Part shown: one piece after another, positions 46,518-59,184 of the stretch | Position numbering within the stretch: position 1 is the first letter of the stretch | Layout of the letters: each line of letters starts with the position of its first letter | From: Scedosporium boydii | Taxonomy: Eukaryota; Ascomycota; Sordariomycetes; Microascales; Microascaceae | Length of the DNA: 64,000 nt | NCBI GenBank assembly: GCA_002221725.1 | Contig: NJFT01000007.1 | Location: 124,001-188,000 of the forward strand | Direction: 5' to 3' | Program-made: the position numbers and the translations under genes | Notes under the pieces: generated by a model | The model's input: the letters and a program-made list of their open reading frames with translations, nothing else | Databases searched by the model: none | What the model was told of the DNA's origin: nothing

Positions 46518-46525
46518 TATAAATA
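46518..46525 (+). promoter_or_regulatory. TATA-like element of TOA2
   Basis: TATAAATA lies 140 bp before the TOA2 start codon. It is a good match to the TATA consensus at a plausible distance. Confidence 0.5.
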
Positions 46526-46664
46526 CCCGATTCCCACTTACCCCACAACACCACTGACCACCACTTCATTCGACGATCGCGACGGCGGTATTGCAACTTG
46601 TGAACAACGCACAAGCACTTTTTTTAAGGAAAAAAAAAAACTACTTAAGAGAGACAGAGCCAAA

Positions 46665-47238
46665 ATGGCAACGGGCGGCCAGTCGTTCTACGAGCTCTAT
46701 CGCCGTAGCAGGTACGGTCAGCTGCAAGCCTTTGGCTAGCCTTTGGCTAGCCTCGTCGTCACAACCACTTGGCCTCGAGCTCGCTCGTCGCCCTGTATCA
46801 ATTTTCTGTGCTACACCTATCGTAAAACTAGTGCTGACTTTTGGGGGAAATTAAAATGCAGTATCGGCATGGCTCTGACCGATACCCTTGATGATCTCAT
46901 CAGCGACGAGCGGATCAACCCTCAACTTGCTATGAAGATCCTGGGTAACTTTGACCAGGCCATTACCGAGGCGCTGCAAAAGAACGTCAAGGCACGCCTG
47001 AGTTTCAAGGTCAGTTGGCTTGGCTGCGTATTCTCTTTTGACTGTGCGATTCGTCGTCATACTCATACTCCTTTGTGCCAATTTGCAGGGAAGCCTCGAC
47101 ACATACAGATTTTGCGACGAAGTGTGGACTTTCCTCATTCGAAACGTCACGTTCAAGATGGATGGATCCAGCGTTGCTGTCCAGGCCGACAAGGTCAAGA
47201 TTGTCAGCTGCAACGCCAAGAAGCCTGGGGAAACCTAG
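46665..47238 (+). CDS. TOA2: TFIIA small (gamma) subunit
   Basis: Three exons (46665-46711, 46862-47009, 47089-47238) give 114 residues. The helical half is [21 protein letters not shown] followed by [17 protein letters not shown], nearly invariant in TFIIA gamma. The beta-barrel half is [22 protein letters not shown], then [20 protein letters not shown]. It pairs with the large TFIIA subunit to stabilise TBP on promoters. The first intron (150 bp) contains a short tandem duplication (CCTTTGGCTAG twice near 46730). Length and motifs fit the family exactly. Confidence 0.97.
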
Positions 47239-47925
47239 AGGGCACGACACGTTAAGGCGACCCTCACAACGGTTGATCTTAGGGCGATGTTAGTCGAATG
47301 CCGAAGGCATATCGAACAAGTTTGGGCAACGTTGTTCTTATTCCGTTCAAGTACAGCAACAATTGGCATCAGGGTTCGGCGTTCAGGCTCAGCGAAAGGG
47401 TAAAGGGTTTATTAGTTTGGTTTGTTTATAATTTTCTTTTCTCATTTGCAGCTCTGCTCGCATGTGACACTTTAGACCTTAGAATGTACAATTGAAACGC
47501 ACCCTAGTCGTCTCACTCGTGCTCTCCAAGATGCCGCATTTTGTGCTGTGATGTTCTTGGTCCAGCAGTCGCTGTGATACCCGCCAGTGCTGGCATTTCC
47601 GTTTTCGTCTTTCCGCCATTATAAATAACTGCGTTCCTAGTGAAATGAAATCTGTCGTCGGGCTGGAAGAAGACTGGTAATGGAATGAGAGTGTTTCCGG
47701 ACCCATGTTTCATCATTGAGGCTCTGCTTAGCGGCCATTGTTCAATGTTCATTGTACGCAGATGTGGTTACCGCAGCGGCAGGATCCACCGTAGCCGCGT
47801 CCCTATTGGCAAACTACTCCACCAACATCAGCCCGCCGCAGCCGAGACAAACGTCACTCTCGTTGAGAACATCGATCTGATAATACATACACACTCTCTT
47901 CCGTTCTAAACTCTATCCCGTGAAC
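47239..47925. other. Intergenic region, TOA2 / TMEM42-like gene
   Basis: Holds the 3' UTR of TOA2 and the promoter of the next gene on the same strand. No gene is seen. Confidence 0.6.
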
Positions 47926-48809
47926 ATGGTCCGCCGGCGCAATCCTCCGCGCCCATCCTCGCCATCGCCAGCTCCTGCCAAATCGAACGCACAGTCGAAT
48001 AAAATGACCCAGCGCGATATCGGAGAACAGCAGCCGCTGCTCCCCAGGAAGCCTGAGGAGAAGGCACCAAGTCCGGCGAGTCGCTGGATCCTCTTAGCCA
48101 TTGCTAGCGGCGCATGCGCTGCCTTCAACGGCATGTTCGCGAAGCTGTAAGATTTCCGTTTTCACGCGCAGTTTGTTTGAGCGAAGTCTTCGTGTTTTTT
48201 TTGAAATTGTCGACTCGTCCACTTTTTCATTTTATTTTTATATTTTATATTGAAATTTCATTATTCTTTTCTTTACCTCGTAAGAAACTAAAATGGTGTA
48301 GGACGACGACGGAATTAACTACCAGTCTCGCGGCTCATATCGCGCATGCCCTCGGCCTCACGTCTCGCCTCAACATCGTCGAGCTCGTGATTCGATGCGT
48401 ACGTTCCAACTCCTCAATTCATGTGTTTGTGCTACATATGGGATCCCATTGCTAAAATTAGAGAACAACTTCCCAGATGTTCTTCGGACTGAACCTAGCA
48501 TTCAACGGCGTCATGTGGTCCCTATACACGTCCGCTCTCGCCAAGGGCAACTCGACGACCCAGGTCTCCATCATGAACACGTCTACTAACTTTATGGTCA
48601 CGGCCATTCTTGGCTTTGCCGTCTTCTCTGAGGCGCTTCCGCCTCTGTGGTGGGCTGGTGCGGCGTTGTTGGTGGCGGGTAATGTTATCCTGGGCCGGGC
48701 CGAAAACAACTCCTCGTCGGCATCAGATGGCAAGGGAGAAGAGCCCGAAGCTACCGGGGAGGATTCTACTGGTGGGATCTTGTCCGGTGAGGGTCGCGAA
48801 GAGAGGTGA
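47926..48809 (+). CDS. TMEM42-like (EamA/DMT-type) membrane protein
   Basis: Three exons (47926-48146, 48302-48398, 48477-48809) give 216 residues. A polar N-terminal tail with an EQQPLLPRK dileucine-like signal precedes four likely membrane helices: SRWILLAIASGACAAFNGMFAKL, VELVIRCMFFGLNLAFNGVMW, VSIMNTSTNFMVTAILGFAVF and LPPLWWAGAALLVAGNVIL. The last pair and the ALAKGNSTTQVS stretch resemble half of a drug/metabolite transporter, as in the TMEM42 family. The C-terminus is acidic. The function of this family is not established; the dileucine-like motif might suggest vacuolar or endosomal sorting (inference). It is convergent with the ClC gene, 233 bp away. Confidence 0.87.
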
Positions 48810-49042
48810 AAGAAGTCATTTTGGAACATAAAGACTTGTAAAATGTTGATATGCAATTTGTCGAAACTTATACACCGTCGGTCTGAGAATAAAAAGACGC
48901 TTTGTAACCCATTTCCTAACTAGCCGCCGATTCACGCTGCTAAATAACTCCGCTAAACGCCCAGTATCCCGAGAATACGTATACACAATTATGCAAAACC
49001 AACAAGTAATAGCAAGGCATTTGTCGGAAATGTCCCGCCTCA

Positions 49043-51749
49043 TCATGACCGGCTATCCAATTCCAAGCCATCATCATCCACCAACTCTTCATCGCCATCC
49101 ATAATCTGCCCACCCCTCGCCCTTTCGTCAGTCGAATGTCCCAAGCGGATCCTCCCCCGAGAGGCAATCGACACCTTATCCGACACCCATTCCGCCGCCC
49201 TCAGCAAGAGCTGCCAAAGCCGCTCGTGGCTCTCCTGGAGCTCGTGGTCGTCGCGCGGATGTTCCGCCGCCTCGGCCTTGAACTGATACTTGAGACAGTC
49301 CTTGACCGTTATAAGGCCGGTGAGTTTCCCGTGGTACTCGACGAGGATGACCCGCGGGCCGATCTTGCGGAAAAGCTCCATGACGGTTTCGAGGGGCAAG
49401 CGGGGATGTACGGTTACGGGCGTGGCGTCGACGTAGCGACCGAAGGATATGGAAGTGGACGAGGTGGTGGAGTCGGTGCTAACCATGACGGTTGGGGTAG
49501 TGGGACCGACCGCGTAGCGCGGTGAGGTGGTAGAGAACACGCAACGCGCACTCGGCTCGAGGCGGCGCTCTCTCTTGGCCTTGTCGATGGCGTATCGAAG
49601 TTCAGTGCGGCCAATGTAGCCTACTAAAGTCTTGGAGTGGTCATCCTGCACAATGGGAAACCCTTGATACCTGCCATCGGCGAGAATTTGCTCGACATCC
49701 CCTAGCGTCAAGCCCGTGGCGGGGAGCGAGACGATCGTCTCAGTCATGGCGCGAGACACGGGCACGCCAAAATTGTGTTCCTCTTTGCTGTCCAGGTACG
49801 GCATGCCACTAGCCCAGATGGCTTGGTCGGCAATGCCCGCCTTACCGAAGCGCTCGGAAACAGCTTTGGTAACACCCACAACGATCATGGTGGGTAGAAT
49901 GTAAGTCAGGGCACCTGTCAGCTCAAACATGATAACTACCACGGATACCGTAATATGCATAATACCGCCAAGGGCGGCAGCCGCGCCGAGAAGAGCATAG
50001 GCACCAGGTGTGATGCATGGCTCATCCGGCTTACAGGCCGCGAAGAAAACGCTTGAAGGGTTTGCCTGTTGCATTCCCTCCACGATGATTCCCACGGTCC
50101 TCCCAAACAGCGCGCCGATAGCCATGGATGGTACGAAAATGCCACAGGGAATTCTGGCGCCGTATGATACAATGGTCAAAAAGATGCGAAGAAGAGTCGC
50201 GATGACAAGCGACATAACGTTCAGGAATCGTTGGTTCGGATCACAAAGGCCGTGGTAGTCCTCTCCCTCGCATTCGGAGAAGAGGATTTCCATGCTCTCG
50301 GTCATGTCAATCCGGACGAAGGGGTTCGGATAGCAAAGAATAGCAGTGCCCATAGCCAACAGAGAAACCTCGAGAATAGCGTACTTAACCAAGTACTTCT
50401 TTCGAAATGCTTGGGCGCGGAGGTTCCATTTGATGACGAACGCGCCGTAGAGACCTCCGAAAATTCCGAGGATGATGAAGAAAAAGATTTCGAAGAAATG
50501 CCATGACCTGTCGTACGTGACTTGGAACATGACAAGCTGGCCGGTTCTGAAGGGGTTCAGGGCTGCCAAGATCGCCGTAGCCACCAGGGCACAAAAGTAG
50601 CTTCGCCATATGGTCTTGAGGGGGAAATAGCCCGACATCTCTTCAAGGGAGAATATGACACCTCCGATAGGGCTGCCGAAAGCGACTGCCACCCCAGCCG
50701 CTGCACAAGCGCAAAGAATCTCGCGATAGCTGGATGCATTACGCTTGTACTTGTTGAACAGTCTAGAAATGACGCTGCCGGTACACACGGCATAGTGAAC
50801 GCTGGGCCCTTCTTTTCCTACCGATATACCAGAGCCGATGGTAAGGGGCAGGGTGATTGACTTGATGATTAGTGTCCAGAATCCGAGGAAGCCTTTCATG
50901 ACGAAGCCCGCAATGATAACCTTGATCTCCGAAATCCCAGATCCGGCGGCATAAGGCGCGAACGACTTAACAAGGGTTGCGGCCGTGAATGCGAAACCGC
51001 CCTGCATACAGTCTTGATTAGCGCACAATCAGGTTGGGGAGCGGGGGTTTCGGGCAATGACGGACAGAAAATAGGATATAAAAAATGTAGTTTAGGGGTT
51101 CGAAGCTCCATCTGTGCCAGTCGGCACATCCTCTGTTCTCCCCCCAACAGCAAAAGCTCTCGTTGAGATAGAAACCCGATTTGCAGTAGCCAAGCCTGAA
51201 ATCGGCGAGCCACTCCGTTACTATACTAAGGAAAGCTGCGTTGAGGCCTATGGCGATACCAATCAGGGTGATTACTATCCAGCCCTGTATCGCATCGTAG
51301 GTAACCCATAACCGCTGCTTTAACCCCGGAGGGCCATGGTCGTAGAGTCCGGCTACCTGTCGCCGCTTCGCTCTCCGTCTGGCCTGTTCGCGCGCTGCGT
51401 CTTGCACCCAGTCTATTTTCCCATATTTTCTTTAGCAAATTCGGGTCTAATCGGATTCCTAAACAGAGCTTCGCGGTCGCATACCTATCGTGGTGAAGTC
51501 CTGAGGAACCATGAGCAAAGATTCGACGCGGACGCAATGCAGGGAAGGATCTTGATGGTGACGGTCACTTACCTCATATCTCTTGATCTCAGCTATTTCC
51601 TCCTCAACCGGTTGTTCACCGGTATCGGTATGATCCACCTGTCCCCTTTCTGCGCTAGACACGGCATGCGACAATCTGCTCGACACGGACGGCCGTCGCA
51701 CGGCAAGCCGCGGAAGCGTAGACGAGAATGATGTTGATCGAGAGCTCAT
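49043..51749 (-). CDS. ClC-family chloride channel/exchanger with CBS domains
   Basis: Four exons (51749-51573, 51500-51485, 51412-51066, 51001-49043) give 832 residues; exon 2 is only 16 nt. The N-terminus is Ser-rich, then EDFTTIDWVQD leads into the first helix (WIVITLIGIAIGLNAAFLSIV). The chloride-site sequence is GSGIS (200-204), the gating Glu is in GKEGPSVHYA (Glu244), and PCGIFVPSMAIGALFGR is the third signature. Two CBS domains close the protein (RAMTETIVSLPATGLTLGDVE and VTVHPRLPLETVMELFRKIG). Such fungal proteins (yeast Gef1 type) move chloride in endosomes or vacuole and support acidification together with the V-ATPase, whose c'' subunit is nearby; the proximity may be chance. Confidence 0.95.
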
Positions 51750-52462
51750 TATATTGGAAGGCGAACCATTCTGCGCGAGGATTTCGGAGGATTTGCGAGT
51801 CGAAGGAAAAGAACGCTCGGGACGGGTTCAAGTCGAGGGATTGTCTTAAGTCGCGGGTGTGGTCGTAATCAAGCTATGGGATGGGTTATTCCACTCCGAT
51901 GCCTCGAATCGAAGCAAGCATTCGAAGAAGGCGAGGATCAATTGACGCGGCTGGACGAATTAGGCTGACGTTTTGAGCTGTCCTCTGCAGCTTGCAGGTG
52001 GGTCATGCAGTTTGTACAAGTCTCGGTCTAACAAACTTGGTCAATCCTGGTCCCAGCTCGGTTGATAGGTGCGATTAGTGCTTGCGACCCCCAAGCCACA
52101 GCGGCAGTTGTGCACTGTTCTCCCTAAAAACTTAATCCAGCCCAACTGATACGCCCCCACCGTCATTGCGTAACGCTTTGTTCCCAGGCTTCAGGTTGCT
52201 CCAAGGCCTGAGGCGGATGAATAATAACCGATGCTGAAGTTGATGCTCAAGCCCACTCCAAAGTTCACCTTCAATCCACGAAACCTGCACTTAACGCGCT
52301 TGGGATTTCTTAGCGCGTCCTTCTGCTCAACCTCACCATCGCCCGTCGGCTTGAGCTTGAAATCTCCTAGCCAGGAAAATATCCATCAATCGCGAAATCC
52401 TACACATCGTAGGTTAGCTTCCCCTCCTAGAATCTAACCCCCGACATCATCCCACGGAGAGC
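51750..52462. promoter_or_regulatory. Bidirectional promoter region ClC / DPB3-like
   Basis: 713 bp between divergent starts. No gene or strong element is seen. Confidence 0.5.
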
Positions 52463-53175
52463 ATGCCTTACAACACCACTGCCATTCCTCCACGGAAGGA
52501 AGCGGAGGCCACAGGACAAACTCAACTGCCATGTAAGTTGACGACGGCCATCACAGAAGCGCGCTTTCTAATACTAACACTACCGTAGTATCGAGGGTCA
52601 AGAAAATTATTGGAACAGATCCAGACATTGCGATATGTTCTAACAATGCTGCCTTTGTCATTACCCTCGCTGCTGTGAGTCTGACTCTATCTCTGAGGCT
52701 CCCCCGCCATAGCTAACGAGGACTTCATAGGAGATGTTTGTCCAGCACCTGGCAAGTGCAGCTCACGACGCCACGAAGCTAGACAGCAAACCAAGGAAGA
52801 ACATCCAGTATAAGGACATCGGTGAGTTCTCGTCACATCGATACCATGAATGGGCTTCGCCCCAGACTAACGTCGACAACAGCCAATGCCGTGGCAGCGA
52901 ATGACAATCTCGAGTTCCTCGAAGATGTTGTTCCCAAGACTCACACGTACAAGTCTATCAGGCAAAAGGCACAGGAGACCAGAGCCAAGTTGAATTCGGA
53001 GTTAGGACTTGAGGACAAGCCCCTATCGAACGGAAAGAAGCAAAAGCTCCAAGTCAACGGCGCAAGGGTGATGAATGTCAGCAGGGCTACAGATGAACAG
53101 TCTGAAGACGCCAATGCGCAACTAGAATGGGAAGCGAGTCAAGCGGCGGGTGAGGACGTGCTAATGAGGGACTAG
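52463..53175 (+). CDS. DPB3: Histone-fold protein, DPB3/POLE4/CHRAC1-like
   Basis: Four exons (52463-52532, 52589-52674, 52731-52821, 52883-53175) give 179 residues. The histone fold spans about residues 22-95: LSRVKKIIGTDPDIAICSNNA, then FVITLAAEMFVQHLASAAHD and NIQYKDIANAVAANDNLEFLEDVVP, the NF-YC/Dpb3 type. The C-terminal half is charged and low in structure. The closest known roles are a small subunit of DNA polymerase epsilon or of an ISWI remodelling complex; both use the same kind of fold, so the symbol is a best guess. A CBF/NF-Y subunit is less likely because the NF-YC core signature is incomplete. It is tail-to-tail with LEA1. Confidence 0.82.
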
Positions 53176-53427
53176 GGACCCTTCGCGGAGCTACTTCGAC
53201 CTTCACGTAATAATTTAATGACACGGTTATGATGCGTCTTGGGTGGATTTTGGCGAGAGAGACATATTGATGCCTCGAGCGCTTGGACCGGTTTCATCGA
53301 TAATTCTTTTATGAAATCTTTGGGGTATGTATGAGCCATTACGCCTACATCCTTTTTAACCTTTTTTAATTTTCTCCGCCCTTACATCGCCTTTTCTCCA
53401 TTCATATAACAAAAACAAAAACCATCA

Positions 53428-54385
53428 TCACTCCTCCATTGCATCGGGATCTGTGTGAAATCCCGGCGGTAGCCGGCCTTCGTTCAACATCTTTTCGAGC
53501 CGGATAATCTCTTCGAGACTTGACGCTTTCCTGATCATCTCCTGCAACCGCTTCTTCTCCTTGTCCGTGAGCTTTATCCTGGAGAGCTTCGAAGTGTCTG
53601 CAACTCCGTCTGTGACAGCCGCGCCGAGACCACTGGACTTGATCCCCATAATCTCTGTCGCCAGCGATGTTGGCTTCTCTTCCGTTCCAAACAACTTCTT
53701 CGCGTGTTGCCGTTCCGCATCCTTCACCTTCTGGTAGTCCAAGAAGCGGACTGTAGGACACCTCCAGATAACCCAGTACCGATAGTGCTGAGAACACATA
53801 TAGCAGTCAGTTAACTTCGCCTACATCATCCAGGGCCAGGGGAGTCGGGGAGCAAGCGCACCTCTTTCTTCGCGACGGGGTTATCCTTGAGGACCAAGTG
53901 TGTGAGCCGCTTGAAGGTCCCTAGCACATCTATGTCCGCTAGTTCGGCGAAATTGTTCGAAGCGAGCACGAGGTTCTGTAGATTGGGGATCGAGCTAGCG
54001 ATGGAAGACTGAATGCTTGATACCCTGTTTCTCGCGAGCAGTAAAGTCGTTATCCTAGGCGACAGGGGGAAGTTCCCCAGCACCTGGATATCGTTGTCTG
54101 TGAAATCTATGGAATCATGGGGCTGGCCCGCATCTCGTAAGTAGCCATTCTGTGTGGGTATGTGGGATGGAGGGGCAGAGACTCACCCCCGCAGCTCCCA
54201 AATTCTCAATAGCAGGGATTCGGTGGCCTATTCGTATGCGAAAATAATCGCTATCAACTCTGCTCAATGATCTAAGTGTAGCAATCTGCTCTTTTCAAAA
54301 ACGCACCTCGAAGATCCAGCTCTCGCTCTTTGAGTGGGTTGAGGTAGGAGAGGGAATCCTTGATGAGGTCGGCGGTCAACCTCAT
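53428..54385 (-). CDS. LEA1: U2 snRNP protein A' (LRR)
   Basis: Four exons (54385-54307, 54227-54187, 54122-53862, 53787-53428) give 246 residues. It starts MRLTADLIKDSLSYLNPLKE, the usual U2A' opening (RLT-x-LI). Leucine-rich repeats follow: RELDLRGHRIPAIENLG, DSIDFTDNDIQVLGNFP, RITTLLLARNRVSSI, LQNLVLASNNFAEL and LTHLVLKDNPVAKKE. The LRR cap is HYRYWVIWRCPTVRFLDYQKV, and a lysine-rich helical tail ends the protein. It forms the U2 snRNP core with U2B'' in branch-site recognition. The 65-bp third intron was placed by matching phase and the conserved IDFTDNDI; a nearer acceptor would break the frame. It is head-to-head with SEC5. Confidence 0.95.
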
Positions 54386-54901
54386 CTTGGCGAATTATCG
54401 TTACCTGCGTTTAGGGAAAGGAGTTCGAGCGGGGGATGAGGGGACGATGAGGGGCGTCTCGGGTCGTGGGTCGCGGGAATCGGAGCGTTCGAGTCGGGCT
54501 CTTGAATATGACGTCCAATTTCTATTTCGATCGCGTGGGCAACTGCTTCAACCAAACCATCAAAATATTGATGTGAATTGTTCGCTGTTGGCTTAGAAGC
54601 TCCTGCTTATGAGGATTTTCCGAGGAAATCCCGAACCCTCCACGGTTTCAGGCGTGAGGTACCTCGTAATTAGTGTCCTGCTTTAGGGATCCTGCGACCG
54701 AAAGAGCTCTGATCGATGATGAACATAACCACCTGGCCTAGTGAAATACCATCGGATCTCAGCCAGACACAGGATTCTCGGCAAAATAGTAATGGCGTTC
54801 GCCCTTGTGCCGCTGAAGTCCTTATACTATCAATAACACAGCATCTCGGTTGACACATCCACGAGTCGCATTTGGGTCGCGGCGACCCAACCCTCGACGA
54901 C
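54386..54901. promoter_or_regulatory. Bidirectional promoter region LEA1 / SEC5
   Basis: 516 bp shared by two divergent genes. No clear element beyond general promoter composition is seen. Confidence 0.5.
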
Positions 54902-57900
54902 ATGGACGAACGAGCGATTCTCGAGTTCTACCGTTTGCAGACGCTTTACCCAACCGAATGGCCCGAAGAAAACAACAGCGATGCGTCCGATAGCGAAGAT
55001 GAAGTCAAGAAGAAGATGCAAAGACGGAAGTCGAGATACCAGGCGCTGGAACGGACGACAACCCGCCGAAGCTTAATCGGAGCGGAATCTACAGGCAAAG
55101 GCGCAGGCGGAGGCGGAGGCGGAGGTGCCTTGGTGCAGAAGGACGAACCTGATCCCTTAGGAACAACCGATAGCGTTGTAAGAACCTTGCGGCAGCTGGG
55201 TCTGCCGGTCCAAGAAAATGCCCGGTTACGTGCGTGACCACTCGACCACAAGCCCTTGAAGATGGAGTGACGCTGACCGTTTCCAGGAAACCGATTCCTC
55301 CTTTCCTCCACCACGTTTACTCCCTCTCTATTCCTTTCGCAAGTGCACTCCACGGCCGACAGTCAGAGGCTCCTAGACGGCCTCAACGTGCTTACGAGAT
55401 CAATCGACGAGAAATCAGCATCGCTTAAAGTGCTTGTTGAGACCAATTTCGAACGTTTCGTCAAGGCCAAAGCCACGATTGACAATGTGTACAAGGAGAT
55501 GAAGTATAGGGGCACTGAACCTCCACCCACGGGTCGACCACGTGGCCATTCGAGACGCGAGAGTAGGAACAGTTTCCGTGCCAGTGGTGTCAATAATCCC
55601 CTCGTCTCACCGGTTAACGACCCACGAAAGAGGAATGCTCTTGTTAAGGAGAGCGAGTATGGTGTACTAGGGATCAAGACCCCGCTTCTAGATGTCACCG
55701 CCAAAGCCGAGGACGTGTGGGGCCCCGCGCTCGGCGGGCGCGAGAAGGAGGAGCGTTTAAAGACCATCGCGGGCAACATTGACCGTTTCAAAGACTACAC
55801 GGAACTGAGTTCCGCTGTTGCGGATAGCATCAAAGGAAAGGATTATGAAAGTCTCGTGGAGGAGTACAACCGCGCGAGGAGGATAGCAGATGACGCCAGA
55901 GCGCTGGCTCAGCGATTGGGCAGCACAACGCCCACTGACTCGGAGCTTTACCAGCTCATACTCGCCTGCCGGATGTGGCATGATGTGGATGAGCAAATAC
56001 AAGTATTTAAGCGAGAGGTCTGGAGAAACCTCACGTCGGTCCAGACGATCGCAAAGGCGGACAACTTGCCAGGGCACCCCGAGGATCGACACATGGAGCT
56101 CATCTCTCTTCTCCTGGAGCTTGGCGTCGATGATAACCCCATCTGGCTCTGGCTCCTCAGCCGCTACGACTTCCTCAAGGGGAAGATACAGGCCACGGCC
56201 GATAGAGCCAAGGTTGAGATTGAAATCCTACGCCGTCGGCTTGCGAGCTCGGATAAACCGAGCCCACAGGTTACTGCGTCTTATTTGCGCTCCATGAGTC
56301 GCCAGCCCGTCCATAACAGACCATCCTCGCTCGACTCTAGCGACGTTGTTGAGCTTTGGGAGAAGATGTTCAGCTTTGTTAGCGCAATGCTCTCGCAGCA
56401 GGGTCTATTGGGAGAGATTGTGGGCTTCTGGCACATGGTGAGGGATTTTGTTAGTGGAACTACGCAGAAGACTTTGCCGGTCGGATACAACGGCGAGTCG
56501 AAGCAATTCCACAGGCTATCTGCCGAGGGGACGGTGTCGTTAGAGAAAGCAATCGTTGAACTGGTTGATATCGTCCGGGAAAACATCTTCACCTTTTTCG
56601 CGGGGCTTCCTCCCGAGGACATTTCACTTCTGTTTTCTCCTCTGCCTCTCTCGCCGAAAACTCCCGGTGGCCCGTCCTCGATGTCCGGATCTCTATCACC
56701 CGGTGGGCCCCGCGACCCGCGATTTAATCTAGATCCGAACAATCTCCCACCGCCGTCACCGAAACGAGGTGAGGCCTGGGAGAAGTTTGCGTTCTGGCCT
56801 CCATGGTCTAACTCAATCAGCGGCGTTCACTACTTGTCCAAGATGCTCGCCATTATTGGTGCAGGGGCTGCAGAGTTGGCGACTATTAAGCCCCTCGGAA
56901 GCGCAGACGGAGCTGCCGTCGAGAGACTGAAGGCCTTGGTCGGCGCGGCAAGAGAGAGGTCAGTAACGGCTCTTTGCGCAGCCTGGAACAAGGACGCCGA
57001 AAATATCAAGTTTGTCGAAGACTGGCATAGGGGTGAGTCCGGTGATGTGACGCGCATGCCGGCCAGTTTCGCTGCTTTCGAGGGAGCCCTCCTCGCCGGC
57101 ATGCAGAAGATTCTCTACATCTCGGAGGCGATGGCTAAGCCGGGCGCGGAGTTTATCGTCCTTCCACCACAAGCCAAGCTGTTGCAGATGGTCCGGAGTC
57201 AGTATGTCACCACGCTCTATAAAGCACTGAGCGGCATGGTAGAGAATGCCGAGCGGTCGTTGAAGCAAGCCGATGATGAGTGGACTACGGATGTTGATAG
57301 CGCTGCTACAGCAGCTGCGACAGTCTCCGTGACAACTGGCAAGGGTACACTGGATCCGAGCGATAGGGTATGTCAACTTCCAACGCATTCTCTCCCCTTT
57401 CTCCTAACTATACTCGTACTAACATGGAGATCTAGAATGTCCGCATGCTTCTGACTCTTAGCAATCTTCAAGCCCTCCGGTCTCAGGTTGTGCCGGCTCT
57501 CAACACCCAGTTTGAGAATGCCTTCTCGGTCAAACTTACGGATGAGTCCAAGACCATCCGCGACGTACTGGGCCAGATTGACGCTCGGCTCTTCCAAACA
57601 TATACCCGCCCAGCGGTCGAAAGCTTCCGACGCATCATCAAGGCCGGCATCTCAGATCCTGAATGGAACCCACCCCCTGGCGTCAAGCCCACCGCGGCCA
57701 AACCCTACGTCTACGAGGTTCTCCTCGGTCTCGTGCTCGTCCACTCGCAAGTATCAACCACCGCTCCCTCCCTCACCTCCCAAGTGCTCTCCTTCCTCCT
57801 CGAGCAAATCAGCCGCGAGCTCCTCGACACATACCGCACGCGGCCCAAATACACGCTCGAGGCGCTCATGCAGGCCACCCTCGACGTCGAGTTCATTGCC

Positions 57901-58134
57901 CAGACGCTCAGCCAGTACACCACCGACAGGGCCTCGGAGCTGCAGGGGCAGGTGTACCAGGAGCTCGATAGCCGCACGGACGACAGCACCCGGGCGAAGC
58001 TGCAGGGGGAGTTGCCGGAGATGCGGAGCGTGTTGAAGAAGTTGAGGGAGGCGAGTAAGATGGAGTTTGCGTGTTTTAGGAAACCGAAGAGGCCGCAGCA
58101 AGGTGATCGGCGGGATACTGCGATGAGTAGTTGA
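54902..58134 (+). CDS. SEC5: Exocyst subunit Sec5 (EXOC2)
   Basis: Three exons (54902-55229, 55287-57367, 57436-58134) give 1035 residues. The start MDERAILEFYRLQTLYPTEW is typical of fungal Sec5. An acidic stretch and a poly-Gly run (around residue 75) follow. The conserved Sec5 N-terminal segment is NRFLLSSTTFTPSLFLSQVHS, then the helical LLDGLNVLTRSIDEKSASLK, VLVETNFERFVKAKATIDNV and VWGPALGGREKEERLK. The long helical C-terminus is as expected for a CATCHR tethering protein. It is part of the octameric exocyst that docks secretory vesicles at hyphal tips. The splice between cggttac and gaaacc restores LRNRFLLSS exactly. Confidence 0.96.
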
Positions 58135-59184
58135 ATATAGTTGTGGATCTAGGAGTAGCTTTTTTTTCCTCTTTTTTTCTTATTCTCCTCTTGGTCGGTT
58201 AATTGTTTTGGAGAGGTGCATCTCTGTGTATATATGAGTAGATACGACGTGATGGCAACGGAGAAGTGCCCGATAGTATCTAAATCGCTGGGCCAGATGA
58301 TGTGTAGGATCCCTATGAAGCTTGTCTTTATCCAGTCATCCTCATCCATAACACGCTCAGGCTCAACGTCTATAGATTCGCCTCGCGAAACCTCCGAGTC
58401 GAAGTCGATAGGAGCAGAATGGTTACGGCGAATCCTCTAGAAAAGTGGACAGCCACGTCGTTGATCACAATATTTGGCCAGCAGAGTGGCGGGAGGACGG
58501 TTTCATCGTTCCCCTTATCATCAGCCTTCGACTTTTCATTCACCTCCGGTGTCGTATTCTACCCCAAACAGCCAAAGATCCGTCCTATATTAAGCATCAC
58601 CGCAGGTTGCGGTCCGCCCTCACTCACTCCTCATCCACCTTTTGATCAACCGAGACATCTCCAGTAGAAAAACAAAGAACGTTTTGGTATTTTTTTCTCC
58701 GCCATAAAGAAGAAACAGAAAAACACGAAAATCGTAACGCCCCCCTTCATTTTTTTGGTCCCTTGTTTTCAAAACTAAATCCTTATTCGCCGATACGCCC
58801 TTGTCATTCCACGAGAGTTGAAAAGATCATGGCTCGAAGGTCTTGCGTCCCGTTTTTTTGTTCTTTTAGTTTCCCTTTCATTATCGTGATCGTGAGACAC
58901 ATCGGGGTTTCCTCCTGCGTCTATAACTACCTAGTAGTCACATCCCTTCTCTTTTCCTCTCTTCTTTTCTTTTGTTTTTCTCTTATTTTCGCCGTCGTAA
59001 AAAGGGGGGTTCGCTGTCTTCAAAGCATTTCGTCGTAAGCCCTCGTCGTCGATACCAAACCAGTTTTTTTTCCTTCGTTTCGACACAACTAATTCCATTA
59101 CCGCGTTTCGGTACCACAACAGTTCATTATATATGGTGTCCTATAAAGAAGACACCCTCGTAGCATTCGATTACTCCTCCATGT
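58135..59184. other. Tail-to-tail spacer, SEC5 / zinc-cluster regulator
   Basis: T-rich 3' flanks (especially 58680-59080). No gene is recognisable. Confidence 0.6.

Larger units (their letters stand above)
46170..46664. promoter_or_regulatory. Bidirectional promoter region VMA16 / TOA2
   Basis: 495 bp between divergent starts, with an E-box palindrome (46420-46427), a TATA-like element (46518-46525) and an A-rich run just before the TOA2 start. Confidence 0.6.
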
